Of a stretch of DNA of 64,000 bases, positions 18,782-26,905 are shown in pieces. Numbering within the stretch: position 1 is the stretch's first letter; each line of letters starts with the position of its first letter. The notes under the pieces were generated by a model. It had not been told where the DNA came from. It saw only the letters and a program-made list of their open reading frames with translations, and ran no database searches. The position numbers and the translations under genes were made by a program. Source of the stretch: Arsukibacterium sp. (GTDB lineage Bacteria; Pseudomonadota; Gammaproteobacteria; Enterobacterales; Alteromonadaceae); NCBI RefSeq assembly GCF_018402695.1, contig NZ_JAGYIM010000009.1, forward strand, positions 124,001 to 188,000, read 5' to 3'.

Positions 18782-20095
18782 TTACAAGGCTGCTTTTACA
18801 GGCAAATAAACCCTGACCACCAGGCCACCATGGGCATGATTAAATAAACTGATGCTGCCCTGATGGGTATCGACAATTTTCTTTATAATGGCTAAGCCTA
18901 AACCTGAGCCTCCACTGCCGCGGGCTTCATCACCCTGGGTAAAAGGCGTAAACATTGCGTCCATTTTATGCTCCGGAATACCCGGACCGTGATCCCGCAC
19001 TTCCAGATATACCTGTTTGCGACTTTTTTCATAACCGGTACGTATTTCAATGTCGCCATCACTGTAGCGAAGCGCATTCTCCAATAGGTTATTCAATACC
19101 CGTTTTATCGCTATTTTACGCAACATTATAGCCGGCAGTTTCGGATCGAGCTCGGTAATAAAATGACGTTGCTGAACCTGCTCGGCCAGCACCAGCTCGT
19201 CTATAAGTTCGTTCAAACTGACGCTTTGCAGGCTTTCCTGCTTATGATGGCGTAAGAAATCAATAAACTGGTCGATAATCGCATTCATATCATCGATATC
19301 GTTGACAATGCCATCGCGGATCCAGCTGTCCTGCTCAGTCATCATTTCTGAGGCCAGGCGGATCCGGGTCAGTGGCGTACGTAAATCATGCGATACCCCG
19401 GCCATTAACAATGCCCGGTCCTGTTCCAGCCTTTTTATACCTTCCGCCATGTAATTAAAGGCCCGGATCACGGAGATAATTTCGGTGGAGCCTTTGTCTG
19501 CACTTAACGGCGGCGGAACATCGCCACGGCCAACCTGTAACGCCGCCTGCTGCAACGATTTTAAAGGCCGGTTTAAGTGGCGGGCAAAAACCCAGGCACC
19601 ACCGACACTTAACACACCGATAAGTAGTAAATAAAACGTCAGTGGCGAAAAATCTGTTTCGTCCAGGCCAGATAACGGCACTTTTACCCAATAGTCCGGC
19701 GCTTGTGGTGGCTTTACCCAGAACGCAAAAGCGGCGCCCTGCTCAATCCGCACTTCAGCTTCACCATCGAGTTCAGCCGACATTTGCTCTGAAAAATAGC
19801 CATAGTAACGGGCATTGGCCAGCCCCTGCTGCACTGCCTCAGCGTCGCTATAAACCTCAATACCGGTTGCTTGACTGAAACGGCGGGTCAGTTCATCAGA
19901 CAGTACCGGCGTGTTCTGGCCCACATCAATAAAAACCACCTTAATTTGCTTGGCAATTAAGTGGTTTATTTGCTGCGTAGTCGGTTTAATAAAATACAGT
20001 GCCACCGACACATAGGACACGAGCTGATTAATCAGCAATAAAAAACCAATTAAAAATACTGTCTGACCGAAGGCGCTACGAGGTAGCAAACGCAT
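18782..20095 (-). CDS. envZ: EnvZ-like osmosensor histidine kinase
   Basis: This 437-residue membrane kinase has a transmembrane helix at about residues 13-35, a periplasmic domain to about 150, a second helix at about 152-171, a HAMP domain, and the H-box [18 protein letters not shown] with phospho-accepting His236. The N box ([10 protein letters not shown]), G1 box (DHGPGIPE) and G2 box (GSGLGLAI) are all present. It phosphorylates and dephosphorylates OmpR. Its start overlaps the ompR stop in TGATG, the classic coupled ompR-envZ arrangement. The periplasmic domain shares little visible sequence with E. coli EnvZ, so the sensed signal is unknown. Confidence 0.93.
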   Translation of the reverse strand: MRLLPRSAFGQTVFLIGFLLLINQLVSYVSVALYFIKPTTQQINHLIAKQIKVVFIDVGQNTPVLSDELTRRFSQATGIEVYSDAEAVQQGLANARYYGYFSEQMSAELDGEAEVRIEQGAAFAFWVKPPQAPDYWVKVPLSGLDETDFSPLTFYLLLIGVLSVGGAWVFARHLNRPLKSLQQAALQVGRGDVPPPLSADKGSTEIISVIRAFNYMAEGIKRLEQDRALLMAGVSHDLRTPLTRIRLASEMMTEQDSWIRDGIVNDIDDMNAIIDQFIDFLRHHKQESLQSVSLNELIDELVLAEQVQQRHFITELDPKLPAIMLRKIAIKRVLNNLLENALRYSDGDIEIRTGYEKSRKQVYLEVRDHGPGIPEHKMDAMFTPFTQGDEARGSGGSGLGLAIIKKIVDTHQGSISLFNHAHGGLVVRVYLPVKAAL

Positions 20096-20823
20096 CAGGC
20101 AATGCTGCCGTCTGGCACAAATACATAGCCCAAGCCCCAGACGGTTTGAATGTAGCGCGGGTTCGTGGCATCGTCTTCCAGCATCCGTCTTAATCGCGAC
20201 ACCTGCACATCTATACTACGCTCCATCGCCGAATAATCACGGCCGCGGGCCTGATTCATCAGTTTATCGCGAGACAGCGGCTCACGCGGATGGCTGACCA
20301 GCACTTTCAGCACAGCGTACTCGCCACTGGTCAGCGGCAGCGGCTGGTCGCCTTTGCGCATCTCACGAGTCGCCAGATTAAACGTAAATGGGCCAAAGCT
20401 GATAACGGTTTCTTCCTGCGATGGTGCACCGGGTAAGTCTTTACTTTTACGCCGCAACACGGCTCGGATCCGCGCCAGTAGCTCGCGCGGGTTAAAGGGT
20501 TTCGGCAGATAATCGTCAGCCCCCATTTCCAGACCGATAATCCGGTCCACTTCATCGCCCTTGGCAGTGAGCATGATAATGGGCACATCATTATTTTGCT
20601 GACGTAACTTACGGCAAATAGACAAACCGTCTTCACCCGGCAGCATTAAATCAAGTACCACCAGATGAAAATGCTCACGCTCCATCAACCGCTGCATTTG
20701 CTCATAGTTACCGACGCTGCGAACCTGATAACCTTGCTCAACCAGATAACGCTCAAGTAAAGCGCGCAAACGTAAATCATCATCAACTACAATAATTTTC
20801 AGAGTTTCCTGGCTGGTCATCAC
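20095..20823 (-). CDS. ompR: OmpR, winged-helix response regulator
   Basis: This 242-residue protein has a receiver domain with phospho-acceptor Asp58 ([12 protein letters not shown]), acidic residues DDD at 14-16, a switch Thr (MLTAKGDE) and a Lys (PKPFNP). The C-terminal winged helix carries [15 protein letters not shown] and ends with [13 protein letters not shown]. It regulates envelope genes in response to osmolarity and related stresses. GGAAG eight bases upstream supports the ATG at 20823. A promoter candidate lies in the preceding intergenic hairpin. Confidence 0.96.
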   Translation of the reverse strand: MMTSQETLKIIVVDDDLRLRALLERYLVEQGYQVRSVGNYEQMQRLMEREHFHLVVLDLMLPGEDGLSICRKLRQQNNDVPIIMLTAKGDEVDRIIGLEMGADDYLPKPFNPRELLARIRAVLRRKSKDLPGAPSQEETVISFGPFTFNLATREMRKGDQPLPLTSGEYAVLKVLVSHPREPLSRDKLMNQARGRDYSAMERSIDVQVSRLRRMLEDDATNPRYIQTVWGLGYVFVPDGSIA

Positions 20824-20846
20824 ACATGCTTCCGTTGTTTTTTCTC

Positions 20847-20875
20847 ACTATAAACGAAAAAACCGCCATTGTTAC
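20847..20875 (-). promoter_or_regulatory. Candidate ompR promoter
   Basis: On the leftward strand GTAACA (20875-20870) and TATAGT (20852-20847) are 17 bases apart, matching four and five of six consensus positions. The -35 falls in the loop of the terminator of the upstream lipoprotein gene, so the two signals share bases. A start site about 17-20 bases upstream of the ompR ATG would follow. Confidence 0.4.
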
Positions 20876-20888
20876 TACCATGGCGGTT
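20856..20888 (-). terminator. Intrinsic terminator after the small lipoprotein gene
   Basis: On the leftward strand AACCGCCAT (20888-20880) pairs perfectly with ATGGCGGTT (20869-20861) around a ten-base loop and runs into six T. It lies 20 bases beyond the lipoprotein stop codon and separates that gene from ompR. Confidence 0.88.
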
Positions 20889-20908
20889 AAACTGTGTTAC
20901 AAAATTTT

Positions 20909-21118
20909 TCAATCTTGCTGATTTGTCGTTGACTGCTGACGTTTCATTGGCGGATTAACCCAGTAAATCTGGGCAGCATGGGTACTGTACTTGCTCGAGG
21001 TTTCCACTTTCTGGATATAGTCGTAATCAGGTTCCATCGCATACTGTGCTGGTGTCGTGCTGCAAGCCGTTAGCAGGGCGGCGGGTATTAACAGGTATAG
21101 CTGACGTCGGGATTTCAT
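20909..21118 (-). CDS. Small predicted lipoprotein, unknown function
   Basis: This 69-residue protein starts MKSRRQLYLLIPAALLTAC, a clear lipoprotein signal with lipobox LTAC and lipidated Cys19. The mature part is about 50 residues, polar, with no domain I recognise (YDYIQKVETSSKYSTH, then PPMKRQQ). There is no Asp after the Cys, so outer-membrane sorting is likely. The gene has a good GGGAGG ribosome-binding site and its own terminator, so it is probably real. It sits between greB and ompR, where E. coli has no gene. Confidence 0.75.
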   Translation of the reverse strand: MKSRRQLYLLIPAALLTACSTTPAQYAMEPDYDYIQKVETSSKYSTHAAQIYWVNPPMKRQQSTTNQQD

Positions 21119-21180
21119 TTTAAGGCCCTCCCATAAAGCTAAAATCCAGTTTCAGTATAGTACATTTTTTAACCAGTACA

Positions 21181-21672
21181 TTATTCTTTGTCTGTTGACG
21201 ACTGATAGCTGATTGCTGTAATCAAATACCACTGCTCACCGGCAGGCGTAACGACTTTCACCTCATCATCCAGCGATTTACCCAGTATGGCCCTGGCCAG
21301 CGGCGAGTCGATACTCAACTTATTAAGGCGCAAATCAAATTCGTCTGGGCCCACCAACCGGTAATTTTTCAAATCGCCTGTTTCATCTTCCAGTTGCACC
21401 CAGGCACCAAAGTACACTTTGCCCTGCTGTTTTGGCGAAGGGTACACTATCTGTAGCTGCTCCAGTCGCTTGGTCAGAAACCGTACCCGACGATCAATTT
21501 CCCGCAGCCGTTTCTTACCATAAATATACTCTGCATTTTCAGAGCGATCGCCCAGCGCAGCAGCGTCAGCAACCTGCTGAGTGACCCGCGGCCGCTCGTC
21601 TTTCCAAAGGTAACGAAGCTCCCGCTCCAAAATATCGTAGCCTTCACGTGTAATCAGATTGGATTTTTTCAT
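21181..21672 (-). CDS. greB: GreB, transcript cleavage factor
   Basis: GreB enters the secondary channel of RNA polymerase and rescues backtracked complexes by stimulating cleavage of the nascent RNA. I take the ATG at 21670-21672 ([19 protein letters not shown]), giving 163 residues, the family length. The longer frame to 21852 adds 60 non-homologous residues that run into the divergent tex gene. The N-terminal coiled coil carries the catalytic acidic tip ([11 protein letters not shown]). A C-terminal FKBP-like domain follows ([20 protein letters not shown]). Divergent greB and tex share an 88-base gap, as in other gammaproteobacteria. Confidence 0.95.
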   Translation of the reverse strand: MKKSNLITREGYDILERELRYLWKDERPRVTQQVADAAALGDRSENAEYIYGKKRLREIDRRVRFLTKRLEQLQIVYPSPKQQGKVYFGAWVQLEDETGDLKNYRLVGPDEFDLRLNKLSIDSPLARAILGKSLDDEVKVVTPAGEQWYLITAISYQSSTDKE

Positions 21673-21760
21673 GCTGAAAGTAGACAATTCACCCTGCTCT
21701 TCATATTTCGTATCATACTTTGCCCGCCACAGGGCCGCAAAGTCGAAGGATTTTATAGTT

Positions 21761-24082
21761 ATGTCAATGATTGTTAAGCAAATAGCCAGCGAAATAGCCG
21801 CCAGGCCAGAACAGGTGGCTGCAGCTATCGCCCTTTTAGATGAAGGTGCCACCGTGCCCTTTATTGCCCGCTACCGCAAAGAAGCCACCGGCGCGCTGGA
21901 CGATACGCAATTACGTTTACTTGATCAACGACTGAATTACCTGCGCGAACTGGAAGAGCGGCGTCAGGTTATTTTAAAAACTATTGCCGAGCAAGGTAAG
22001 CTTAGCGCAGAACTGGAACGCGACATTCTGGCTGCTGATAACAAAACCCGGCTGGAAGACTTATACCTGCCTTACAAAGCTAAACGTCGCACTAAAGGCC
22101 AAATGGCAATTGAAGCTGGTTTAGCCCCGTTAGCTGATGCCATTGTTGCTCACCCGGAGCAGGATCCTGAGCAACAGGCTGTGGCCTATCTTAATGCCGA
22201 TGCCGGCTTTGCTGATGTCAAAGCCGTACTGGACGGGGTGAAGTTTATTTTAATGGAGCGGTTCGCCGAAGATGCCACCCTGCTGGCTCGGTTGAGGGCC
22301 AAGCTTAGCCGTGATGCGGTATTAAAAAGTACCGTCGTTGCCGGCAAAGAGCAGGAAGGCGCTAAATTCCGTGATTACTTCAGTCATACCGAACAATGGA
22401 AAAATATCCCGTCGCATCGCGCCCTGGCGATGTTTCGTGGCCGCAATGAAGGGGTATTGCAGTTGCAGTTGTTACCTGACAGCGACGAAGCTAATGCCCA
22501 TGCCCTGTGCGAGCAAATGGTGGCCGACCACTTTGACATACGCCAGCAACAACGGCCAGCCGATACGTTTTTACGCACAGTCGTGCAGTGGACCTGGAAA
22601 GTAAAACTGCATTTACATCTGGAAAACGACTTACTCAGTGAGCTGCGCGAGCGGGCTGAGCTGGAGGCTATCAAGGTATTTGCCCGCAACATGGCCGATT
22701 TATTGATGGCCGCACCGGCAGGTATGCGCCGCACCCTGGCACTGGATCCGGGCCTGCGTACCGGGGTTAAATGCGCGGTGATTGATGAAACCGGTAAGCT
22801 GTTGGCCCACAGTACTATCTTCCCCCATGCGCCGCAAAACTTGTGGGATAAATCTGTCCGCACTCTCAGTCAGTTATGCCAGCAACATAAAATCGAGCTG
22901 ATTGCCATTGGTAATGGCACGGCCTCGCGCGAAACTGACAAACTGGCTGCTGAGGTAATTAAAGCGGTTAGTAACGATAGCCTGAGTAAAGTAATGGTCT
23001 CTGAAGCTGGTGCCTCAATTTATTCGGCATCAGAATTAGCGGCACAGGAATTTCCAAATCTCGACGTATCACTACGTGGGGCCGTATCTATTGGCCGGCG
23101 TTTGCAGGACCCGTTGGCCGAGCTGGTAAAAATTGAGCCTAAAGCCATTGGGGTTGGTCAGTATCAGCATGATGTCAATCAAAGCCTGCTGACCCGCTCG
23201 CTGGATGCCGTGGTCGAAGATTGTGTTACCGCCGTTGGCGTAGATTTAAACACGGCCTCTGCCGCGTTGCTGGCCCGGGTCGCCGGTTTAAATAAAACCC
23301 TGGCCCAGAATATTGTGCAATACCGCGATGAAAATGGCCGTTTTAATGAGCGCAAAGAGTTGCTGAAAGTCCCGCGGCTCGGGCCCAAAGCGTACGAGCA
23401 AGCCGCCGGCTTTTTACGGATCAATAACGGCAACAACCCGCTGGATGCCTCGGCAGTGCACCCGGAAGCCTACCCGCTGGTAGAGAAAATTCTAAAAACA
23501 GCACAACAGCCTGTTACCGCCGTTATTGGTAACAGCAGCTTTTTAAGCAGTATTGATCCGGCTGCCTTTGTGGATGAGCATTTTGGTTTGCCCACTATCA
23601 GCGATATTTTGAAAGAGCTGGATAAACCTGGCCGTGATCCGCGGCCTGAATTTAAAACAGCCAGCTTTAAAGATGGTGTGGAAACACTGCACGATCTGAA
23701 ACCGGGTATGCTGCTGGAAGGTGTCATTACCAATGTGACCAATTTCGGTGCTTTCGTCGATATCGGGGTGCATCAGGATGGCTTGGTCCATATTTCATCG
23801 TTAACCGATAAGTTTGTCAGCGATCCGCATCAGGTGGTAAAAGCGGGTGACATTGTCAAAGTTAAAGTACTTGAGGTTGATATTAACCGTAAACGAATCG
23901 CTTTGACGATGCGACTGGATGAGCAAGCACAGCCTGAAAATCAGAACAAGCCAGCAACCAGACCGGCTAATCAGAACAATGCCAAAACCAACCGGCCTGC
24001 GCCAAAGGCGGTGAAAGCCGAACCTGGCAATGCCGCTATGGGCAATGCCTTTGCTGAAGCCCTGGCAAAGTTTAAAAAGTGA
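21761..24082 (+). CDS. tex: Tex (YhgF), S1-domain RNA-binding transcription accessory protein
   Basis: This 773-residue cytoplasmic nucleic-acid-binding protein starts at the ATG at 21761 ([12 protein letters not shown]), which has GAAGGA ten bases upstream; the longer frame to 21659 overlaps greB. The order is a helical N-terminal region, a YqgF/RNase H-like domain ([17 protein letters not shown]), helix-hairpin-helix segments ([19 protein letters not shown]) and an S1 domain ([20 protein letters not shown]). The C-terminal tail is rich in Asn, Pro and Lys. Tex affects transcription of some virulence genes and desiccation tolerance in other species. Confidence 0.95.
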   Translation: MSMIVKQIASEIAARPEQVAAAIALLDEGATVPFIARYRKEATGALDDTQLRLLDQRLNYLRELEERRQVILKTIAEQGKLSAELERDILAADNKTRLEDLYLPYKAKRRTKGQMAIEAGLAPLADAIVAHPEQDPEQQAVAYLNADAGFADVKAVLDGVKFILMERFAEDATLLARLRAKLSRDAVLKSTVVAGKEQEGAKFRDYFSHTEQWKNIPSHRALAMFRGRNEGVLQLQLLPDSDEANAHALCEQMVADHFDIRQQQRPADTFLRTVVQWTWKVKLHLHLENDLLSELRERAELEAIKVFARNMADLLMAAPAGMRRTLALDPGLRTGVKCAVIDETGKLLAHSTIFPHAPQNLWDKSVRTLSQLCQQHKIELIAIGNGTASRETDKLAAEVIKAVSNDSLSKVMVSEAGASIYSASELAAQEFPNLDVSLRGAVSIGRRLQDPLAELVKIEPKAIGVGQYQHDVNQSLLTRSLDAVVEDCVTAVGVDLNTASAALLARVAGLNKTLAQNIVQYRDENGRFNERKELLKVPRLGPKAYEQAAGFLRINNGNNPLDASAVHPEAYPLVEKILKTAQQPVTAVIGNSSFLSSIDPAAFVDEHFGLPTISDILKELDKPGRDPRPEFKTASFKDGVETLHDLKPGMLLEGVITNVTNFGAFVDIGVHQDGLVHISSLTDKFVSDPHQVVKAGDIVKVKVLEVDINRKRIALTMRLDEQAQPENQNKPATRPANQNNAKTNRPAPKAVKAEPGNAAMGNAFAEALAKFKK

Positions 24083-24108
24083 TAGGGTGACTTAGCTGGA
24101 ATACTTGA

Positions 24109-24996
24109 TCAGGCTTGCTGGCGCAGCGGTCGCTGCGCAGGTTCTGTCGCCAGCTGATAAAACCGGCTGATCACCTGGCCACGACGCTGCATTTGAGCCA
24201 GGGTATCAAACTCAGGGAATACCAACCCTGCTGCCGGGCTGTTATTGCTGATTGCCTCATTGTCATAGCGAATTTGTGAGTTATCAATGGCGGCGCTTGG
24301 CTGGCCCTCTGCTGCCGGCTCGTTACCGCCTGACGCGTTTGCCTGTGCCGGCGCAGTTTTTTCTGCGACCAATTCAGTTTGCGCCTGCAGCAAGCGCTGG
24401 CTGGCTTCAGCGGCAATTCGCCGGTCGGCTGACGACGGTTCTGCCGGCGCTAACGCTGCCGCCTTAACCTGCTGCATTTTCTGAATGGTAGCCTGCGGAT
24501 CCCCGGCTACCGGTGCAATATCTATTTGCACCTCTCCCCCGACAGCATATTGCCTGCCATCCGGGCCCTGCTCGTAACTGTAACTGGGCGCACTGGCATA
24601 GCGTCCACCAATACTGGCGTGCGCCTGCTCATGGCTGCGGACCTCCTGGTCTCTGGCCTGCAACTCTTTGACTTCCTGTTGCTCAGCTTGTTGCTGCTGT
24701 TGCTCTGCCTCGTCCCGCTGCTGTTGCTGACTGTTATCTCCGGACTGCTCTGGCCGGCCTTCGATTGCCTGTTGCGTTTCGTTCGATTTACCGCTGGCGT
24801 CATAGCTGCTTACTGAACCAGCATTATTGCTGCTGCGGCCTTTTTCCTCAGTGGCCACCGCCCGTTCTGCCTTACCTTTATCCATTTCCCGAACCGGTTC
24901 TACCAGTTCACGTCGTTGCATATCACGGCGGGCTAACTCAGTCGGTGGGTTTGCCGTATTTATGCTGACGTTTGGATAATAGGAGGTAATTTGCAT
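24109..24996 (-). CDS. SprA-related putative metalloprotease
   Basis: This 295-residue soluble protein has a low-complexity Gln/Glu-rich middle (about residues 88-110, likely coiled). It then has a conserved core with RSHEQAHASIGG, in which His122-Glu-x-x-His126 is a zinc-protease motif. YEQGPDGRQYAVGGEV and ATIQKMQQVKAAALAPAEPS follow. These features match the family annotated as SprA-related or putative metalloprotease CJM1_0395. No signal peptide is visible. Six bases separate its start from the stop of the 102-residue gene upstream, so the two form an operon. The substrate is unknown. Confidence 0.75.
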   Translation of the reverse strand: MQITSYYPNVSINTANPPTELARRDMQRRELVEPVREMDKGKAERAVATEEKGRSSNNAGSVSSYDASGKSNETQQAIEGRPEQSGDNSQQQQRDEAEQQQQQAEQQEVKELQARDQEVRSHEQAHASIGGRYASAPSYSYEQGPDGRQYAVGGEVQIDIAPVAGDPQATIQKMQQVKAAALAPAEPSSADRRIAAEASQRLLQAQTELVAEKTAPAQANASGGNEPAAEGQPSAAIDNSQIRYDNEAISNNSPAAGLVFPEFDTLAQMQRRGQVISRFYQLATEPAQRPLRQQA

Positions 24997-25001
24997 TTAG
25001 C

Positions 25002-25310
25002 TTACACCCGGACATCAATAATAGTGCCCAGCGCTTCATCAGCCGCCTGAACAGAGCGTACGTTTGCTTCTGCAGTACGGGTCTCGTTGGTTAACTGCAC
25101 CAGGCTTTGTTCAACTGAGGGTGCTTGTGACTGGGTCGGCCGGTTTTGTTCCGGCGCTTCTGCCTGGCGCACATCCGTTTCAGCAGCAGCAACCTGCTGC
25201 TGATTGGCAGTGGTTTGCCGGTTAATATTAACGGTGGCCTCTGTTACACCCGCTGAAGCACGTTGAAATCCCTGCAAACCGGCATTAAATGCTGATTGAA
25301 TCTCCATCAT
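25002..25310 (-). CDS. Small protein with a flagellar-rod-like C-terminus, unknown function
   Basis: This 102-residue helical protein is rich in Gln, Ala and Thr, with no signal peptide. The last 25 residues (TRTAEANVRSVQAADEALGT then IIDVRV) resemble the C-terminal helix of flagellar rod and hook proteins, where an ANxxxxxxADExLGxLIDI pattern is usual. The rest looks disordered (residues 25-75). It is the first gene of a pair with the SprA-like putative protease. A role with flagella or as a protease partner is a guess from this resemblance. Confidence 0.65.
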   Translation of the reverse strand: MMEIQSAFNAGLQGFQRASAGVTEATVNINRQTTANQQQVAAAETDVRQAEAPEQNRPTQSQAPSVEQSLVQLTNETRTAEANVRSVQAADEALGTIIDVRV

Positions 25311-25371
25311 TGCCTCCTCTCACCTAAATAATGTTTAATTATTGACCAAAATGAGCTAAAAAGAAAGTCGC

Positions 25372-26148
25372 TTAGTCGCAAGCCGGTGTTGCCGCTGTCA
25401 GCCAATCATTAAGCCAGTCAAGAAATGCAGACCGGTGAGAAATAAACGGCGCATGTGATGCTTTAGCCAGCACCGTCAATTCAGCAGCCGGTAGCAATTT
25501 TTGCAATTCACAGACAACTGCCGCCGGCACCAACGAATCAAGCCCGCCAAAACAGCCCACTACAGGCTGGGTCAACCCAGCAAAATCTTGGCGCAAGTCC
25601 TTACTGGTCAGAAATTCCAGCCCGGCGGCCAACGCCGTAGCGCTGGCTTGTGGAAACGCAGCTATCGCCTGTTTAAGCGCTGCGGCGTCACTCTTGGCCG
25701 TTGCTGAGCCCATCGCCTGGATCGCTAAAAAACGGCCGATAGTCTGAGCTAAATCACGCTGCAACGACTGGGCAAACTGCTGCATCACTGCCGCTTTCAT
25801 GCCCGGCCAGCCAGGATGCTGTAAAAAGCATGGTGTTGCCGCAATCAGCGCCAGCTGACGCACTTTTGCCGGATAACGTTTAGCCAAAGCAATCGCCAAC
25901 AGCCCGCCCAGTGACCAGCCACAGAGCAGGCTATTAGTTGGAATTTGTCTTGCCAATTCAGCCAGTACAGTGTCGAAATTGTAGGGTTCAGCTAGTTGTT
26001 GCGCTAAGCCAAATCCCGGAATATCCAGCGGCAGCACCTGCACTGTTGGCAGAATATCAGCCAGCAAAGTATGCCAGACACCTTGATTTACGCCCCAGCC
26101 ATGCAGAAGTACCAGCACAGGTTTGTCAGTTTTGCGAAATTCTGCCAT
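25372..26148 (-). CDS. bioH: BioH, pimeloyl-ACP methyl ester esterase
   Basis: This is an alpha/beta hydrolase of 258 residues that frees pimeloyl-ACP from its methyl ester in biotin synthesis. The catalytic triad is readable: Ser79 in GWSLGG, Asp204 in GGLDSLVP and His232 in ASHAPF. These are offset by exactly three from E. coli BioH Ser82, Asp207 and His235. It is divergent from gntX with 31 bases between starts, as in E. coli. No other biotin gene is nearby. Confidence 0.94.
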   Translation of the reverse strand: MAEFRKTDKPVLVLLHGWGVNQGVWHTLLADILPTVQVLPLDIPGFGLAQQLAEPYNFDTVLAELARQIPTNSLLCGWSLGGLLAIALAKRYPAKVRQLALIAATPCFLQHPGWPGMKAAVMQQFAQSLQRDLAQTIGRFLAIQAMGSATAKSDAAALKQAIAAFPQASATALAAGLEFLTSKDLRQDFAGLTQPVVGCFGGLDSLVPAAVVCELQKLLPAAELTVLAKASHAPFISHRSAFLDWLNDWLTAATPACD

Positions 26149-26179
26149 GCTGCTTTTATGTTTCCCTGACGTTAATTTT

Positions 26180-26905
26180 ATGCTTAATTCGCTTGCTGCT
26201 ATATTTCGCCGCTGCTGGCATTATTTACTGCCAGGCCAGTGTATGTGGTGCAGTTTACCGCTTGCAGAGCCCGGCAAACAACTTTGTGATTACTGTCAGG
26301 CGGCCCTGCCCAGGCTACCCTACGCGCTTTGCCACAACAATTTATTGTTGCTACCCGCAGTCGCGCGGGGTTTAAAAGGTGCTAAATTTGATCGCTTACT
26401 TTGCCTGGCGCACTATCAGCAACCCTACCAGCACTGGATACCACGCTGGAAATACTATACCGATTTAGCCGCAGGCCAGTTATTGCAACAGCAAATGTGT
26501 TTACTACTGCTAGGCTGCAAAAGTAATAGTATGCCAATGCCGCAAGCCCTGACTTTTGTGCCCCTGCATTGGCGCAAACAACGACAACGGGGGTTTAATC
26601 AGGCCAAGGTGCTGGCAGAAGCATTGGGGCAACAATTGCAAATACCGGTACTCGCGTTATTCAGTAAATCTGCCAGCCACAGCCAACGCGGTCTTAACCG
26701 GCGGCAACGGCTACGCAATTTGCGACGTTCATTCAGTCTTAAGCCGCAAACGGCAGCGCTGCCAACGCATATTGCATTGGTCGATGATGTAATAACCACC
26801 GGCGCGACAGCTAACGCCCTGACCAGACTATTGCGCCGGGCCGGGGTCAGCACAGTCAGCGTCTGGACCCTGGCTGTTACACCACCTCCGGGTTACTCAC
26901 TCTGA
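26180..26905 (+). CDS. gntX: GntX/ComF-family phosphoribosyltransferase-like protein
   Basis: This 241-residue protein starts at the ATG at 26180 (MLNSLAAIFRRCWHYLLPG); longer starts run into bioH. It has an N-terminal zinc-finger-like part with two Cys pairs (CMWC and CDYC) and a C-terminal phosphoribosyltransferase signature (IALVDDVITTGATANAL). ComF relatives are needed for DNA uptake in competent species. In E. coli GntX is linked to use of DNA as a nutrient. The 3' end overlaps the convergent M14 peptidase gene by 13 bases. Confidence 0.88.
   Translation: MLNSLAAIFRRCWHYLLPGQCMWCSLPLAEPGKQLCDYCQAALPRLPYALCHNNLLLLPAVARGLKGAKFDRLLCLAHYQQPYQHWIPRWKYYTDLAAGQLLQQQMCLLLLGCKSNSMPMPQALTFVPLHWRKQRQRGFNQAKVLAEALGQQLQIPVLALFSKSASHSQRGLNRRQRLRNLRRSFSLKPQTAALPTHIALVDDVITTGATANALTRLLRRAGVSTVSVWTLAVTPPPGYSL

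Noticed and set aside
21673-21852. Sixty-residue N-terminal extension of GreB
   Set aside because: The extension has no GreB similarity and overlaps the promoter and start of tex; the ATG at 21672 gives the normal family length.
24640-24735. Gln-codon repeat resembling a tandem repeat
   Set aside because: It is CAG/CAA-type codon repetition encoding the Gln-rich coil of the SprA-like protein, not a DNA repeat array.
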